Source: Petunia secreta (lineage: Eukaryota; Streptophyta; Magnoliopsida; Solanales; Solanaceae). Taken from it: 64,000 bases of DNA. A program made the position numbers and the translations under genes. The notes under the pieces were generated by a model. The model saw nothing but the letters and a program-made list of their open reading frames with translations, did no database searches and had not been told where the DNA came from. The DNA lies in assembly GCA_029990175.1 (NCBI GenBank), contig JARKIP010000011.1:8122001-8186000 (forward strand), in the 5' to 3' direction. Below, in pieces: positions 21,811 to 33,345 of the stretch. Each line of letters opens with the position of its first letter. The first letter of the stretch is position 1.

Positions 21811-23618
21811 TTGACATACAATTTTGAAGCAAAGGGGAGCACCGAAAAAAATGAAGTAGCAACATTATAGTCGTCGAAAACACTAGAGAAGACGAAATCG
21901 GCGGAGATCACGCTAGTGGAAGACGAAATCAGCAGTTGTTTTGATCTTGCATTGGTGACCTAATAGACAGAGGTCTCTTTGTGTGATTTGGATGCCGATG
22001 AAAGGGGAGGCGCGACTGTGGCTAGGTGAGGGAGGTAGAGAGAAGATTAGGGTTAGAGATACAGTTTCTAAGTGTTGCTATGTTTCGTAACAAGTTTTAA
22101 GAATATCGCTATTTTTTGAGAAGGTGATAAAGTATCTATATGTTTCGTAAAGAAGTTCCCTAAAGTTACGATATAATTTATCCTAGAATATTTTTATTTT
22201 TTTCAAACATTTGTTTTTTCTGGAAAAAGTGCAAGTCTTTGGGAAATTTTATAAAATGAGTTTTTGAAATATTCAAGTTTTTCTCTTAAAAAAAAATTAT
22301 GTTCACTCATAAAAATATCAACTTTTTTTCAAACTAAATGTATGCGTAAACACAAGTTCAACTTTCAAACTATTTTTTAACTCAAATTTAATTTTTTTTT
22401 TCAAAAACATTGTACCCTACTAAGGTTCATTAAACAGGATGGGCATGAAATGCAGGCTATAACAAGCGAGAAAATGGTGAATAGCTAAATTTGGACACAC
22501 TAAATGAGTTTCATCCACCATTGCATAATTTATTGAGAAATAGCCAAAATCTCCCCCATACGCTTACTCGTTGCTGTCGTGGCAACAACCCACACATTTG
22601 AATTTACAAAATTACCCCTTATAAAACCTACATCTACATGTAAATAGAATGGAGAGTTATGATATGCGCATAAAAACATAATAAAAATGCGGAATCACAA
22701 AATCATAACATTTTTCTTTCCAGAATCGCAGATTTAAATTCAAATTGTTAAAGCGTGTAAAAAAAGCATGGATTCTACTATATTAATTTATTATTGTTAA
22801 TTTTGATTCAAAATCTATCAGTTTATATATAATTTGAGCTTTGTTTTTTCAATTTATGCGTTGAATTTTCAATCTGTTATTAATTTTTGCAGTAATTTAA
22901 GTGTTTTAAAACTGTAAAATAGAGAATTCAAATAAAAAGTTCGTGATTATGAGCTTATTTTTACTGTAAAATATGCAATTCATTCAACGAATTTGTTGTT
23001 GCTGTGCAATTTTGCGTATATTGAAATAATTTTAGTAGTTTTAGTCAAACAAATTGAAACTGAAAACTTTAAAATCTGTAGAAGGAGATGAAAAAATCAT
23101 TGTATTAAAAATCTGAGACTTAGTTCCTTATTGAATCAAAGTCCAGTAATTTATGTTGTGATTATGCATATTTACTTTAATCAAAAGAGTCCCAGGATAA
23201 AAATCTGGAACTTAGTTCATTGCCGAAACATACCTACAGTATGGTATATTGTGCCTTTGTTTTTCTCACTTTAAATAAAGATGAAATTCATAAGAGTCAA
23301 AGAATAGTATTCTAGAACTTAGTTCACTATTGAAGCATAACTACATTATCTTATACTGTGACTTGTTGTCCTCAGTTGAAAATAGAGATGAAATTAATAA
23401 GAGCCGCAGGATAAGATACTTGGACTTAGTTCATTATTGAAGCACAATTGCAGTATTTTGTGTTGTGGCTTGTTCTTCTAAGTTGAAATAAAAATAAAAA
23501 TTGTATAAATCATAAACCAGTAAAAAATAAGCTGTATGAATCTTACTATAGCAGTTGTCCAGGTTATTTTATTGTATTTATTGATATGATGTAATTGTAT
23601 TTTTCAAATAAAAAAAGC

Positions 23619-24359
23619 ATGGATAAGGGAAATCTGCATTGTTGTTGATTTCAATGGCAAATGGATACCAGATTATAGATACGAAGATCATCAAACATGA
23701 CTTTTTCTGCACAGTGAAAGAAATAAATTTGAAGATTTCAGAAAAAAACTTTTCAAATCTATAGATTTAGATGAAGAAAAGTTTAAGGTAGTCATATGGT
23801 TTGATGTGAATCTTCGTACAAGTAAAGGGGTTCCTATTAGAAAAACGGATGATTTAATCAGCTGCTTACACTTGATGAAGAGCAATTCTGTTTACAACAC
23901 TAGACGTTTCATAATTGACATTACAGAACGATCTCCGCAGTCTGAGATTTTTAATAACACCCGTCCTATTGCATCACCATCATTTCTGCAATCCCCTCCT
24001 TTAGCAAATGTAGCATCACACCCTCCTGTTAGTCCTCCAAATTTCAGTACAACACCTCCTACTGCATCATTCTAAGGACGAATGATAATGCAAATGGATA
24101 ATGATGATGCATTTGAAGTTATTATGTTAACTCCTCCATTTGTGCAAGTCGAACCAGTAGATACTACATGCATCACTTAATGAATACTGAAAACACAAAA
24201 CAAGAAGATGTGGTTCATCAACAACCTGAGACATCAATTGTCATGCAGAAAAGAAAGAGATCTTCAAAGAAGAAATTGAAAGAATCACCTCGTTCAATAC
24301 TCAAAGAAGAAGCAAAAATGGATGGCATAAGAGTTGAATCCATTTTTCTGAACAAATAG
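23619..24359 (+). pseudogene. MULE transposase-like N-terminal fragment
   Basis: Read in one frame from about 23627, the sequence gives ICIVVDFNGKWIPDYRYED, a stop, then FEDFRKKLF, EEKFKVVIWFDV, SKGVPIRKTDDLISCLHLM and a Pro/Ser-rich linker (SPSFLQSPPLANVASHPP) up to a stop near 24073. A further open piece with a basic patch (KRKRSSKKKLKESPRS) ends at 24359. I recall this pattern as the N-terminal PB1-like domain and linker of a Solanaceae MULE-type transposase. The MuDR domain, catalytic core and zinc fingers expected after it are missing. It is non-functional. Confidence 0.55.
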
Positions 24360-24507
24360 TGCTTGACTAAATATTTCCAAACAATAACAATTGCACATCA
24401 CTTTGAATTTAAGTTGTTAGATCGGGCACAATGAGATATGCACTGGTATGCGCAAACGGAAGCTGCATAAACACTAACTGCATGAACATCGAAAGCTGTA
24501 AAATTTA

Positions 24508-24825
24508 CTATATCACCAAAAACTTTAAAATTAATCTTAGTGGTGTCTGAAGAAGGTATTTGAGACTGCAAAAATAATTTACTAGCCTCCCAGAATATTT
24601 AGCACCTTCCAAAAGCATAAACTTGCCGAAAGGCTGTTGCTTCAGTTTCTCCAGGTAATCGGCTGACAATAACCCTTCAAGTAATCCACGATAATCTGTG
24701 TCACCTTTCCACTGGCAATCATAATTTCTCCATTGTGCAAACGAAACCAAGATACCCTCTTCGTTTGGCAAATTATCCATATCATCCTCATTTGACAAAT
24801 CCTTCATACCCTCGTCGATTAGCAA
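24508..24825 (-). pseudogene. DUF1985-like fragment (ULP-type MULE cargo?)
   Basis: A 105-codon minus-strand frame contains YLEKLKQQPFGKFMLLEGAK followed by YSGRLVNYF. This resembles the start of plant DUF1985 domains (a '...F..FLD......G.LV..LL' pattern), which often precede Ulp1-like peptidases carried by MULEs of the Kaonashi type. There is an acidic stretch before it. No peptidase domain is visible nearby. The match is from memory of the pattern and is weak. Confidence 0.35.
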
Positions 24826-24898
24826 AGTAAGATCAGCACATATGTTAAGATAAAAACCATAAAAATTAACACCTATATGCTTGCATCTAAAATACTAT

Positions 24899-25170
24899 CA
24901 CAGAATTTGGTACTGGGGGCACAAGTACTTCATATCTAAAATCACAGTATTTATATTGGGGACAAAACGTATGCTATAATGCTTTGTTATACGAAGTCCC
25001 ATGATTTTGTACTGGGATACAAATATTTGTTTATACAGATTCCCATTATTTTATCATGGGGCACAAAAGCTTATGCCCCAGACCAACTCTCAGGTTTTTG
25101 TGTTGGGACAAAGCTATCCCAGCAGGAGTCCCAATATATAGTACTGGGGCACAAGGCTTCACAAAAGGGT
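24899..25170. repeat. Degenerate minisatellite, units of 42-57 bp
   Basis: Six diverged units share a core like 'ttgtactggggcacaaa', starting near 24907, 24949, 25006, 25049, 25097 and 25139. It lies between the DUF1985-like fragment and the MEMO gene. No function is evident. Confidence 0.6.
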
Positions 25171-25848
25171 TGTACTTAAAAGAAGACTCATCATTTTCAA
25201 TGGAATCCAAAGCTTATATTTACTTCAATGAAATCCAAAATATTTTTTCGCAAAAAGCATAACCTAATAAACGAATGACCAGTAAAAAGATGAAAAATGA
25301 TGATGAAGTAAAAACAATTACCTTAAAAATGACGCAACAACACCAAAAGGTAGTTATTCAAGCAAACGCATGGCTTGAATCTCTCAAAGTAATAGGGTTT
25401 CTGCGTTTTTTAATGAAAGTGAATGAGTAATATTGAAAATAGGGTAAAACGTCGTCGTTATACAACAACTTAAATAAACATAAGTGGTAACTAATTTTCA
25501 GCAAATTTATACGCGGAGGCTAAGGATCAATTAGCGGTGCCAAACACGCTCAGCACGCCAAATTTTTAACTATAACTTCCTCCTACAACCTATGAAAGAG
25601 TGAACCAGAATATAGTGAAGTGTAGCAGTAGAACTAGGCCACTTCACTTTGCCCACCGAACCTTCCAATCTTTTTATATTTTCCGTAGAAATTTAATTAA
25701 TAGAATGACATAGCCAAGTAAATAAATAAATACTGCAAAATTGACCCCTGATAGTATAGCTCTTAATCATTCACCATAGTCATTAATTATACAATACAAC
25801 TCCCAAAATTCCCAATAATTAGGTCTTGGTTATTTTTTTTCTTCAAAA
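25171..25848. other. Intergenic region upstream of the MEMO gene
   Basis: No further gene was seen. It must contain the promoter of the gene starting at 25849, but no unambiguous TATA box stands out; 'tttttatatttt' near 25672 is a weak candidate. The ATG context is AAAAATGGAG. Confidence 0.4.
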
Positions 25849-28800
25849 ATGGAGAAGATCAGGAAAGCATCTCATGCTGGTTCCTGGTATACTGATGATC
25901 GTAAGTTCCACTTTTCCATTAATTCTTCAAATTTCACTTTTTCTTTTCAATTTAATTGTAATTAATCTAACTAATCAATCCTCTTATATCTTCGTGTAAG
26001 CTGATATAAAGAATATCAAAAGCTGTATTTTTTGTCAAATTTAGGTTTATTTTTGTTGCTACTTTGATTGTTATTGTGTTTAAGTGGCTGAAAAGTTGTG
26101 AAATTGGGGGCCCATTATCTAATGAGCTTCCAACTGTGCACCACTGGCCTTTGGTGATTCTCGGTTATATAAAAAAAATAGTGAAATTGGAGGTTTGCTT
26201 GTCTGAATAAAGGCTAGTTTCCTAGTTTTCGGATTTGTAGTTTCTGCGGAGTTTGAAATGCGAATGAGTCAGAAGAGAGGAATAGCAACAGTAACAGTAA
26301 AATTATTCTTTTGAATAAGTTGCATTATTAGTGAAGAAGCATTGGTTGTGAAACGATCATGCTTTGTTAGGACTTAAGATATGTCATTGAGACTATGCTG
26401 TAATGCAACTAACATTGGAGTATAAATATGATCGATTATGAGTTTTTTTATGTGGTACTACTGTGGTTATTCCGAGCTTTTGTTATGTATTTCCAATGTG
26501 GTTCTATCAATCAATCAACTATTTTTCATCCCAGACTAGTTCGAATTGGCTATGTAAATCCTTTTTATCCATTCTGCTGTATTCACACCCATTGGTTCCA
26601 AATTCCAATACTCAAAAGGGTTTATTATCGTTATACTGTTTTTATGTTGACCGTCAACCCACCGCAACCATCATTGCTTATCCAGGTTTGGGATTGGCTA
26701 TTGCTAATGTGGTTATGCTTGAAAAGTATCTACAAGCGACAGTTTGGATTGGCATATTGTAGCTAAAAGCAATGTGACGCATCAGTAATGTTACTCACAT
26801 AAAATGAGTCACATTGCTGATTCGGTTATGCTAAGAAAAATCAGATATAAGCTACAGATGGGATTCAGAAGCAAGCTGGTGGAGATATCAAGCTAAAAAA
26901 AGTGGTGCTTTAATATATTTCATCTTTATTGTTTTTCATGGGTTTTCTCTTTCTTTTTATTGAATTTTGTTTACTAGATCATATGGGTTAGGTTGCTAGC
27001 TGTCTATAAATCATTAGAATTGGCGAATAGCATGGTGTACAAATAGTTCTTTGTTCAGTCCTAGTCATATTATTCATTCCTCGCATTACTTTACATCAAG
27101 CTATGGGTGGGAACATAATATTTTCTACAATTTTCATGAGTTTCAAGAATTCAAATTTACGTAACTAATCCAACCTAAATTTTTGATATTGATACTTTTC
27201 CATCAAACTAAATTTCAATTTTTACTTTTAACATTCTCAACCACTACTTTATCTATAAGACACAAGTTGGATATATCTCAAGCACCATGCTGAATGATAT
27301 GGTTTCATCTAAAATTAGATGGAGGGACTTGTAAAAAAGCCCAGTGTGATGCTAATTGGTGCAAGTTACAAATGCACATTCTTATAATATGTTGATTCTT
27401 TACTGTTTTCCTTGCCAGCCCAAGAACTAGCAGAACAGCTTGATGGCTGGCTGAGGGCTGCTGGCTTAGCAAAGTCTTCTGATGTACGAGGTGTAATTGC
27501 ACCGTAAGTTATAGCCATTTTCTGTCAGTATATTATCAATTGCATGCCATATGTGGTTCTAACTGGTTATTTTAAACTCACTAGTCATGCAGGCTATTCA
27601 TATTCTGGTCGTGCAGCAGCTTATGCATTTGGAAACATAGACCCGACCAACATGTGAGTTTAGTCAAAGTGTGCTCTTTCTCTGATTTTTTAATGTGAAA
27701 ACCCAGATCCTGATTTTCAAAAGTTTTCGAAGGAGAAAAGTTTTAAGTGGGATTGTTACTTGCTACCAGTAATTTATTCCATCCTCAGTTGACCACCAAG
27801 GTTGACTTGAGTGGAGGTTAAGGAGAAGAACCTTGAATGCGCTATTATGTTTGATTTTGTTTTTCTAAAGATACGTGCAATAGTTGGAACATATGAAACA
27901 TACAAAGGATATATTAAGTTCAAAATGTTATAAATAGTACTTCCTCTCTCTCTTTCTCCCAAATTGGCTTTCCACTTTTGGTAGTGATTAAAGCATTGAC
28001 ATTATTGTTTTGCTGTATTATTAATATTTTAAAAAGAAAAGAAAAACTTGTTGAAAGCAATGTTTTGAAAGGCGTCTTGTGCGTCTCCCACTGAGTTTTT
28101 CTGCTTGCATATGACAAAACTTTCGTCCTTTCTCTATGGAAAATTGTTCAGACAGATATAATCTTAATATTTCAAACTCTTGTTTTGCAGTTCTCGGGTA
28201 TTTTTGCTTGGTCCGTCTCACCACTATTATACTCCAAAATGTGCACTTTCAAAAGCCACAATTTACAAGACTCCAATAGGAGATCTACCCATTGACGTAG
28301 AAGGTATTTCAAACTTCTTTTTTCTGTGCTTCTTCATCTGTAGAACAAAACATATAAAAAGTTCAGACAGTTGCTACAGTTTGTATAGTCCAGGAAAGAG
28401 CTCTGCAGAAAAGATTGGGAGCGGACTTCTTCAAAAAAAAAAAAAAACAAAGATTGGGAACGGAAGAATGGAAGTGTTATTTTAAATATTGTCTTTCATC
28501 TATATTTGTTGACTTAACTTGCAAGGGCTTACCTGATGTATGCTAGCTGACAAAGGGACCCTTTTCCTCCTTCCAACTTCATGGCACACTTGTCAAGCCA
28601 CTAGTTATTCTCTCCCTTCCAATTGTTGTGTTACTATAGTCATGGTGCTGCACAATACACATATTGATATCTTTTTTTTCTTCTTTTATAACCAAGAAAG
28701 CTTGGGGATCAGTGATGCATGGTTCAAAACTCAGGGGATAATGGGCCTGCTTCTCTACCCTTCTCCCCTTATATACCAAGATGTTCTCGGCAGTATGGTT

Positions 28801-31800
28801 CGAACTTGTGAGGTGCGCCTTACCGACACATTACAAGTGCGCTCTTACCACTTGACCAATGCTCTGGGGGAAATACACATACCGATATCATGATTTTTAT
28901 TTACAAATTTTGGGATTTTCTCATACTATGTTTTTTACAGAAGCGTAAAAGACCTCTCGATGATAAATAGTTAGATGAATTCTTCAAATAATGAATAAGA
29001 CATCTGTACCATAAGTCATAACATGTAGTCTCATATATCAATTGAATTCTTCCAACAGACTCTCTTCAGAGGACTGGGGCTTTTAGGTGTTCTTATGAAT
29101 GAAAGCTGCTAATTACCAGAGATTAAATCAGGCAATAAGGAATAAACTTTGCATGGGAAGCATTTGCTGCTATTGGAATAATGTAAGAATAGACCCATAC
29201 ACCCTAGAATTTCAAACTTGTGGGTCAACTGTCCTTGGGCTAGCTAAAACTGTTTGTGGGCATAATGTTTCGACATCTAGCAATTGTCAAAATAGATTTT
29301 GTTAGACAGTTAGTTGGATCTAGGAGTTGAGACTCTATGTTATATGAACATTGAAATCAAATGACATAATTATAACATAAATGAAAGTAAATCTTGATAC
29401 GTCACTCAGTAACCAAATGGGCAAGTATATAGCTGCACATTATACCAAGGCCAATTTGGAAATTCTGGTCATGACCACCTCTGCACTTGACTTCTCCCAG
29501 TTAAAGAATTCAGCACAGTAGGTGAGGGCCAGGGACGGATCGAGGATGCGTGCGTTACTACGGAGAAGCAAATATAAGATTTAAATTTGATGCGTTCAAA
29601 CTTTGAATTCTTACCATTGAACCACTCAGTGTATTTAGAAATTAGAGGTTCAAAATCTTGTATCTGTTAATTTTTTATTGAGTTTTCTCACATTTATTTA
29701 TACTACATATCCAAAATGTCGAGTGATATTAATAAGGAAGAACATTCTAACCAGAGTGGTAGAGTGTGGGAATTGATGTGTAGAGTGGAAAGCGGAAGAA
29801 GGGGGGACAATGTGTAGAGGGTGAGAATTGAACCCTTATCCTCGTTGTTAATGGAGCACACATTAACCAGTGCACCAAACAAACTTTGAATATGGGTTTA
29901 CACATGCTCTTTCAAGTACATTTTGAATAAATATACCAGTGCTATATATATAGGGTCTCTGGGTTGGAGCATGGGTGCACGTGAACCCATAGCTCCCACA
30001 TAGATCCGCCCCTGGTGAGGGCTGCAAAGGCAATTGAAACACAATCTTACTTTTCCAATTGCAAAAGTTTTGCTTATTGCATGTCGTAGTAAAAGTTAAC
30101 AAGCTTCTCCACCTTGTACGTTTTCCATGTTTCTTTGTGTAACTTTGAACCAGCACTCATATATAAACAAGCTTGGTTTTATTACCAGTAATTGACGAGC
30201 TAAAAGCTACGGGGAAATTTGAATACATGGATCTTCGAGTTGATGAATCTGAACATAGCATGGAAATGCACCTCCCATATCTTGCTAAAGTTTTCCAAGG
30301 GTATGCGTTTTTCTAAATTAAATTTTCAGTTATAGGATGGTTTATTCAGAGATAACTATTAAAGTGACTAAGGCAGGTATTCAGTGAAAGTGGTGCCCAT
30401 TTTGGTTGGGGCTCTTAGTGCTGAAAGTGAAGCCCTTTACGGTCAGTTACTCGCAAAATATGTGGATGACCCAAAGAATTTCTTCTCAGTGTCTTCAGAT
30501 TTTTGTCATTGGGGTTCAAGGTGAGTTTGGCTCACCAATGTTGCATATAGTTGTAGCTTATATCTTGATCATCTTCACAGAATCTGATCCCTCTTTTGAT
30601 GGAAATCATCCTTCTTAGTGTTGCATGAGTTCTATTTGCTCTCATTTAAATAATTGGAAAAATTACCTGAAGAGAACGCGAATCATAGTTACTTTTTCTG
30701 TGCTGGGATTCTTGATTTGATTTGGTAGATCTTAACTGACTAAAGATGGTTAGAAATCTAGAACTTTAATAATCTGATCCACAATACTGTGTGTTTGAGA
30801 ATAATGGTCCAAACAGGAAAGCAGGTGCAATTATATATTAAATGGAAAATGTTCAAATCTACCCCTAACCTATTCGATTTGTTTCACCATTGCCCTTCGT
30901 TAACTTATTGGGAAAATTATGCCCTTACCGTTATCTTTTGTATCACTTTTGCCCTTAAAACTAACAGCCATTTGACATGGCAATGTTGTGGGTCCTAATT
31001 AGTGACATGGCATGGTATAATTGGTCCACATATAATCCCATGTGTACTCCTAAACTTACCAACCCATATGTATATAATTGACCCACCCATAGGATCCAAT
31101 TCGTAGCAACTGACATCATCAATGTAGAGAAAAGAATCAGAATAACAAGGACAAAGACGGAGAGACCTTTCTGTTAAGAGATGAAATGAATTAAATTGGA
31201 AGATAGAGAAGATTCTTCAAGTGAATCATTTTGGATACCTGAAATGCATTTGATCAATAGGTAAAGGGCTGCTATTTCATGCAAATTAGCAGAAAGTTTT
31301 CCTCATTTCTGCTCTCTTTTACGCTCACTAACTCTTTAATGCTCTCTTCCATTCTCTTCCTTTTAGTTCAAACACAGTGCATGAAATTTGTGAGGTAAAC
31401 AGTATGCTATAGACAAATTTCCATAGCAACAAGCTGATAAGGGATTTTCAGATGGACAGCTTTATGCACAGAAGCATAGCTGTAGATTGGTTTACTTACA
31501 CTTTTGTGTGTAGAAGCAAACCACACCCCGCACTATCCCTAATGACGTAAAGGGAGTTCAACACCTAAGACAAAAACCCATGATTTGAGGGCAGATTCAG
31601 GTTTGGAGAAGCTGCTGTTGATTTTGATTAAGAGAATTTGGGTTTGGATCCTATGGGTGGGTCAATTATATACATGTAGTTAACTTACACCTTTGTGTGT
31701 AGAGGCAACCACACCCCGCAGTACTCCTAATGACGTAAAGGGACAGGGGCGGATCCACCCATATGCTACGGGTATCATTTGACACCACTGAATCGAGATT

Positions 31801-33345
31801 TTTTGCTATATATATATATATTAAATTAATAAGAAAAAACAGAAAAGTGTGTATAAAATAATAAAATGACACTGTAAAGTCAAAACGTTTTGCAGCTGAG
31901 CTGGTTGAAGCGCAAGATCTCTAATCCTGATGTGCAGGGATCGAATCCCAGCTGTAGTTCTGGACCTCAGAATTTTTTTTAATCGATAATTAATGGCTAG
32001 CAGCTGGGGTTACAAATTTTAACTTAAATATAATCCTTTCAAAAAATGAGAGCTCGTCGGGAAGAGTTGTAGTGAGGTACTTAAATTGTGTTTTATTAAT
32101 AAGAACAATATGAATGATGTTATTATAGTGCTTTATTAATTTTTTCGCCTCTTTATATTCTGACACCACTCATGTAAAATTCTGCGTACGCCACTGTAAA
32201 GGGAGTTTACCACCCAAGACACTAACCCATGATTCGAAGGCATATTCAGGTTAAGAGAAGATGCTGTTGATATTGATTAAGAGAATTTGGGTTTGGATCC
32301 TATGGGTGTGTCAACTCTATACATATGGGTTGTGTAATTTTAGGGGTACCCATGGGATTCATATGTGGACCAATTATACTGTGCCATGTCACTAATTAGG
32401 ACCAACATCATTGCCATGTCAAATGGCTGTTAGATTTAAGGGCAAAAGTGATCCAAAAGATAACGTTAAGGGTATATTTGGCCCATTAGGTTAACGGGAG
32501 GGCAATGGTGAAACAAATCGATTAGGTTAGGAGTAGATTTGAACCTTTTCCGTATATTAAAATAGCTGCAATAAACTGATTAATCTCTAAGACATGTTTT
32601 GATTCTTGCTTCTCAAACAAGATGCTAAGTGCATGGTATCCGTCACATTCTTAATTATGGTTTCTAGATGGACTGTCAGGGCATACAAAAAGGAAATGTG
32701 TGTGCTTTGTAATGTTTCTTAGTCTGCTGAAGGTTTCTGATTTGATATATATGTTGCTTGGCATCACTCTTTACACCAATTGGGCTTTTAATTCGTAGGT
32801 TCAACTACATGCATTATGACAAAAGCCATGGAGCTATTTACAAATCTATTGAGGCCTTGGACAAAATGGGTATGGATATTATAGAAACAGGAGATCCAGA
32901 TGCATTCAAACAGTACCTGTCTGAGACGGACAACACCATTTGTGGACGTCATCCAATTAGCGTTTTTCTCCACGTAAGTCTCCTCTCTTTTTGACAAATT
33001 TATTTTCTAAAAGAAGGTGTTGCCTTCCTTTGTCTCTGTGTCTGTGACTGCATATATTCTTTATCCACGATTAGTTATTTTCAGTTAACTTTTGATTTAC
33101 CTGTCTAAGTCATGCTGGGCTTGGGTGTACGCTTTACTTGTCGGCTTGGATTGTATATTCTGGTTCACTAATTATGTTATCCCCTTAGTTTCTTTAATTT
33201 TTATTTTTCACTCATGTAGATGCTGAAGAACTCCTCGACTAAGATAAAAATTAGATTCCTTCAATATGAACAATCGAGCCAGTGCAAATCTACGAGAGAC
33301 AGCAGCGTAAGTTATGCATCAGCAGTGGGGAAGGTTGATGCTTGA
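25849..33345 (+). CDS. MEMO-family protein (MEMO1 homologue), eight exons
   Basis: Exons 25849-25900, 27419-27503, 27585-27653, 28191-28303, 30189-30300, 30377-30520, 32799-32973 and 33220-33345 all have GT/AG junctions. They join in frame to 291 codons, close to the 297 residues of human MEMO1. Family motifs appear in order: HAGSWY (residues 8-13), PHAGYSYSG (about 46), FLLGPSHH (about 75), DESEHSMEMHLPY (about 125), SSDFCHWG (about 183), TICGRHP (about 238) and SSVSYA near the C-terminus. The His in PHAGY, the His in GPSHH and the Cys in CGRHP, which line the pocket related to non-haem iron dioxygenases, are all kept. MEMO1 is a soluble protein linked in animals to receptor signalling, redox and metal handling; the plant role is not settled. 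Introns total 6.6 kb and hold at least four mobile elements, but the exons look intact. It is the only convincing host gene in the window. Confidence 0.96.
28672..28871 (-). mobile_element. tRNA-derived SINE in MEMO intron 4
   Basis: About 200 bp on the minus strand. The head has pol III promoter boxes (A-box-like TGGTCAAGTGGTAAG, B-box-like GTTCGAACC) and the tail is A/G-rich. It is flanked by an 18-bp duplication, AATACACATATTGATATC (28654-28671) against AATACACATACCGATATC (28872-28889), with two mismatches. Head, tail and TSD together define a SINE, of the kind called SolS in Solanaceae (family name by resemblance). It would be mobilised by a LINE. Confidence 0.85.
29530..30014. mobile_element. 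Non-autonomous hAT-type element in MEMO intron 4
   Basis: 485 bp with imperfect terminal inverted repeats: CAGGGACGGATC at the left, GATCCGCCCCTG at the right. It is flanked by an exact 8-bp duplication, GTGAGGGC (29522-29529 and 30015-30022), the hAT hallmark. There is no transposase. The right half holds a minus-strand tRNA-like segment (about 29817-29885: TGGTGCACTGGTTAATG, then GGTTCAATTCTC). Confidence 0.88.
31744..32196. mobile_element. Non-autonomous hAT-type element nested in the Mutator-type element
   Basis: 453 bp from CAGGGGCGGATCCA to TGCGTACGCCACTG, flanked by an exact 8-bp duplication, TAAAGGGA (31736-31743 and 32197-32204). Its ends resemble those of the hAT-type element at 29530-30014, so the two may share a family. 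A plus-strand tRNA-like segment lies at 31891-31957. Confidence 0.87.
31891..31957 (+). other. tRNA-like segment inside the nested hAT-type element
   Basis: CAGCTGAGCTGGTT resembles a pol III A box (TRGCNNAGYNGG) and GGGATCGAATCCC resembles a T-arm with B box; their spacing is about that of a tRNA. Acceptor-stem pairing is poor and no clear anticodon arm could be drawn, so this is a tRNA-related sequence, not a tRNA gene. Confidence 0.5.

Larger units (their letters stand above)
20317..23618. other. No gene recognised; AT-rich intergenic DNA with simple repeats
   Basis: No conserved coding sequence was seen on either strand. Contents: probable MULE 5' flank up to about 21000 (with the phrase 'gggagctatcaacctattatgcc', possibly part of a terminal inverted repeat), a TC microsatellite, a short degenerate tandem repeat at 21683-21810, and long AT-rich sequence with homopolymer runs. 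Confidence 0.5.
30843..32552. mobile_element. Non-autonomous Mutator-type element in MEMO intron 6
   Basis: 1710 bp with long terminal inverted repeats of roughly 250 bp. The left end reads TGGAAAATGTTCAAATCTAC; the right end is the complement of CGGAAAAGGTTCAAATCTAC. It is flanked by an exact 9-bp duplication, TATATTAAA (30834-30842 and 32553-32561). Long TIRs plus a 9-bp TSD indicate Mutator. No transposase frame is present. The interior contains a hAT-type element (31744-32196). Two copies of a phrase like 'ttgattaagagaatttgggtttggatcc' (about 31620 and 32275) flank that insertion at a distance. Confidence 0.88.

Noticed and set aside
26766..26818. Inverted repeat GCAATGTGAC...GTCACATTGC in MEMO intron 1 as a microRNA-like hairpin or MITE
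   Set aside because: The stem is only ten pairs with a loop of about 30 bases and there is no target duplication; too short to claim.
28790..28871. Possible tRNA gene on the minus strand
   Set aside because: The box A and B match belongs to a SINE head with a tail and an 18-bp target duplication; no full cloverleaf was found.
31891..31957. Possible functional tRNA gene
   Set aside because: Acceptor stem and anticodon arm do not pair convincingly and the segment is inside a hAT-type element.
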